Shown: one piece after another, positions 62,167 through 64,000 of the stretch
Position numbering within the stretch: the first letter of the stretch is position 1
How the letters are laid out: each line of letters starts with the position of its first letter
Assembly: GCA_030847615.1 (NCBI GenBank)
Contig: JAUMIR010000002.1
Location: forward strand, 239,711,809-239,775,808
From: Gambelia wislizenii
Lineage: Eukaryota; Chordata; Lepidosauria; Squamata; Crotaphytidae
Length of the DNA: 64,000 nucleotides
Direction of reading: 5' to 3'
The notes under the pieces: generated by a model
Told to the model about the DNA's origin: nothing
Databases searched by the model: none
The model's input: only the letters and a program-made list of their open reading frames with translations
Made by a program: the position numbers and the translations under genes

Positions 62167-62937
62167 ATAAGGCAAACCTCTCAGTTGTTAACTGCTCTCT
62201 GTTAAGCCTTGAACCACCGAAATGTCTCCAAACTTGTGAAAGGTCAGCAAATCCCTTAAAAAAAAAACACTTGCAAGGAATCATTCTGAGCCTTTAACAT
62301 TATGAAGTATTCATAATAAATACTCCCATGCTCGATAGACTTTGCTCACTTACTTGGTCACTTACTGCTCATTTTTTCCTGTCTCTCTGCTTGTTTGTTC
62401 AGTTTAGCCCTTGATTTCTCACTTGCCATGTTGACTCGATCCAGGTACAGCTCATCCCAGAAACAGTGCCAAAAATCTAATTCCTCCTACAAATTCAGCA
62501 TTCTGATATGCCCAGGGGAAAAAAAACCTCTCACCATAAAACAAAACAATATATAGTTACTTCTGACAGTTGCATCCCAACATTACTGCAATCCCTGAAT
62601 GAAAGGGGACTGATTCAGACAGCTTCTTGGCATTTCTGAGAGCTACAGGCTCCTGTGTGCTGAACTACAGCTCCCATCATACCCAGTCATCACACTCCCA
62701 TCATACCCAGCATGCACACAGGCTCAGAGTGCTACCAAAGGAGCAAGGGATTTGCCTAAAAGCGACAAATTTGTAGCTACAGTATACATCTAGCTTCACA
62801 TACACAGCAGGTGATTTTCAACCACTGCCACAAATAAGGGCACTGGATTATGATGCCCCTGTACAACCACCAGTATTCAAACTCATCTTGTCATCATAAG
62901 CATGGTCAGCCATCACCAGTGGTGGGCTGCTGTCACA
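62167..62937. other. No gene recognised
   Basis: A short tandem duplication (CACTCCCATCATACCCAG, near 62665-62712) is the only structure noted. Confidence 0.35.
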
Positions 62938-63133
62938 CTGCAGAAGTAATGCAGCTTGACACTGCTTTAATTGTCATGGCTCCATCCTATGGACACATGG
63001 GATTTGTGGTTTGTTGTGGCACCAGAGCTGTCTGACAAAGAAGGCTAAATATCTCATAAAACTACAAATCCCAGAATCCCATAACATTAAAGCGTTGTCA
63101 AACTGCATTATTTCTGCAGTGTGGCAGCAGCCA
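62938..63133. mobile_element. Foldback MITE, hAT-like palindromic family
   Basis: The ends CACACTGCAGAAGTAATGCA and TGCATTATTTCTGCAGTGTG are inverted repeats around a central GGGATTTGTGGTTTG / AACTACAAATCCCAGAATCCC-type pair. Same family as 14195-14394. Confidence 0.65.
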
Positions 63134-63284
63134 TAGTTGGTATGAACAGCTTCCAGCCAAGGTGTATGACCTTATAAGGGCCGTGTTGCCAATACCTGGA
63201 GCGTCCTGGCCTTGCTGCTGCTCTGTTTCCTCCTCCTTGAGCAGTGATAGAAAAGAAGTAGTTGCAGCTTCTCTCTGACTAGAG

Positions 63285-63921
63285 GGCTTGTCTATAGAAA
63301 GGGGAAAAATGTGGACTGTTGCGCACTAATGCCAATTCACAGCAGCTTCTATTTGTCTTAAGGGTTCTTTGGCAAGGTCACAGGCATGCGAAGCTATCCA
63401 CTTTTGCTGGTTTCAACGGGCATGCATGCGAATCAAGATGGCGAGTGCGAGTAAATTACTTGTATTTTTTATTGTCACGAGTTGCCGACACCAAACAGTA
63501 TTTTTTAAAAGCATATCAAAGGTGCAAAAGTGCGCTATTGAGTCTAAATAAATAGAAAAAAGGGGGGAAGGCTGTTTCATTGCCTCAGCACATGATCACA
63601 GTGAAAATCCAACATGGCGATTTCGGGCACTTGCCTTGTTAGCAAGCTCCCTCCCCTGCTCAAGTCTAATCAGCTTTCCATTTCCACTCTTATTGGGAAT
63701 GCGCATCAAAGCAAATTGGATGTCCCAATGAGTGGGAGTGAGTATTCCCCACAGAGCTTTTTAAAAAATAAAGGGAAAGCCACCAAGGTTTTTCCTGCAG
63801 AGTTTTTGGTGGATTTGTCCCCCCTGCTTCTGAATATGGTGGATTGATGCGGGATGCCATTTAGATAAATCCTATTCTCCTCGAATTCTACGAGAAGTAT
63901 TTTCACCATGTAGACAACCCC
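63285..63921. mobile_element. MITE-like DNA element (GGGCTTGTCTA ends)
   Basis: The left end GGGCTTGTCTATAGAAAGGG and, inverted, the right end GGGGTTGTCTACATGGTGAA share about 12 bp; the same terminus marks the copies at 47160 and 53999. It is about 640 bp with no supported coding frame. Confidence 0.5.
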
Positions 63922-64000
63922 TCTATTTCTGTCTCCTCCTCTGGGCCATGATGCAGAGTGGATTTGGAGAAAGACAGACAATGAAAAGGACCACTGAAAC

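Overview
The window looks like intergenic or intronic DNA of a squamate reptile, most likely an iguanian-type lizard. The evidence is the mixture of repeats: Sauria-type SINEs (tRNA head, RTE/BovB-like tail), a second tRNA-type SINE beginning GGAGCCCTGGTGGCGCAGTG, L2, CR1, L1 and RTE-like LINE fragments side by side, Tigger-like MITEs and many foldback MITEs. Nothing bacterial, plasmid-like or CRISPR-like is present. Host coding content is close to nil; the one candidate is a short terminal exon on the minus strand near 3.7-3.9 kb.

Layout. 0-9.6 kb: sparse MITEs, a Tigger-like element with a TG microsatellite, and a 1.26-kb non-autonomous DNA element (6356-7611) with four long poly-C runs. 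9.6-24 kb: SINEs, a CR1 3' end beside a 5S-rRNA-like remnant, a near-perfect 340-bp foldback, a large hairpin element (16.9-17.9 kb) and several MITE families. 24-26.3 kb: a decayed L2 broken by a solo LTR and a short L1 tail, each with a target-site duplication. 28.7-33.1 kb: an LTR-like element split by a 3.2-kb L1 whose 906-codon reverse-transcriptase ORF is still open. 33.8-46 kb: a head-to-head L2 hairpin, a LINE of uncertain clade, Tigger and RTE-like pieces, a Penelope-like hairpin, a solo LTR inside a Sauria SINE, and an L1 tail holding a GC-rich 64-bp minisatellite. 50-53.2 kb: a polypurine microsatellite and an L2 with a clean 394-codon reverse-transcriptase ORF.

The outstanding object is a 7.1-kb PIF/Harbinger DNA transposon at 55042-62163. 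It has imperfect 16-bp terminal inverted repeats, 3-bp flanking TAT repeats, subterminal motif arrays at both ends and three apparently intact spliced genes. These are a two-exon DDE transposase (+), a four-exon small Myb/SANT-like protein with a C-terminal coiled coil (+), and a three-exon larger Myb/SANT-like coiled-coil protein on the opposite strand. Harbinger elements normally pair one transposase with one Myb-like DNA-binding partner; two different partners, transcribed convergently, are unusual. By analogy with known Harbingers, the Myb-like proteins would bring the transposase into the nucleus and to the transposon ends. All splice junctions proposed here keep frame by inspection, which suggests a young or recently active copy.

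Because many insertions are nested, relative ages can be read directly. The host elements, which are older, are L2, Sauria SINEs, an L1 tail and an LTR-like element; the insertions, which are younger, are solo LTRs, L1 tails, Tigger-like MITEs and hAT-like MITEs.
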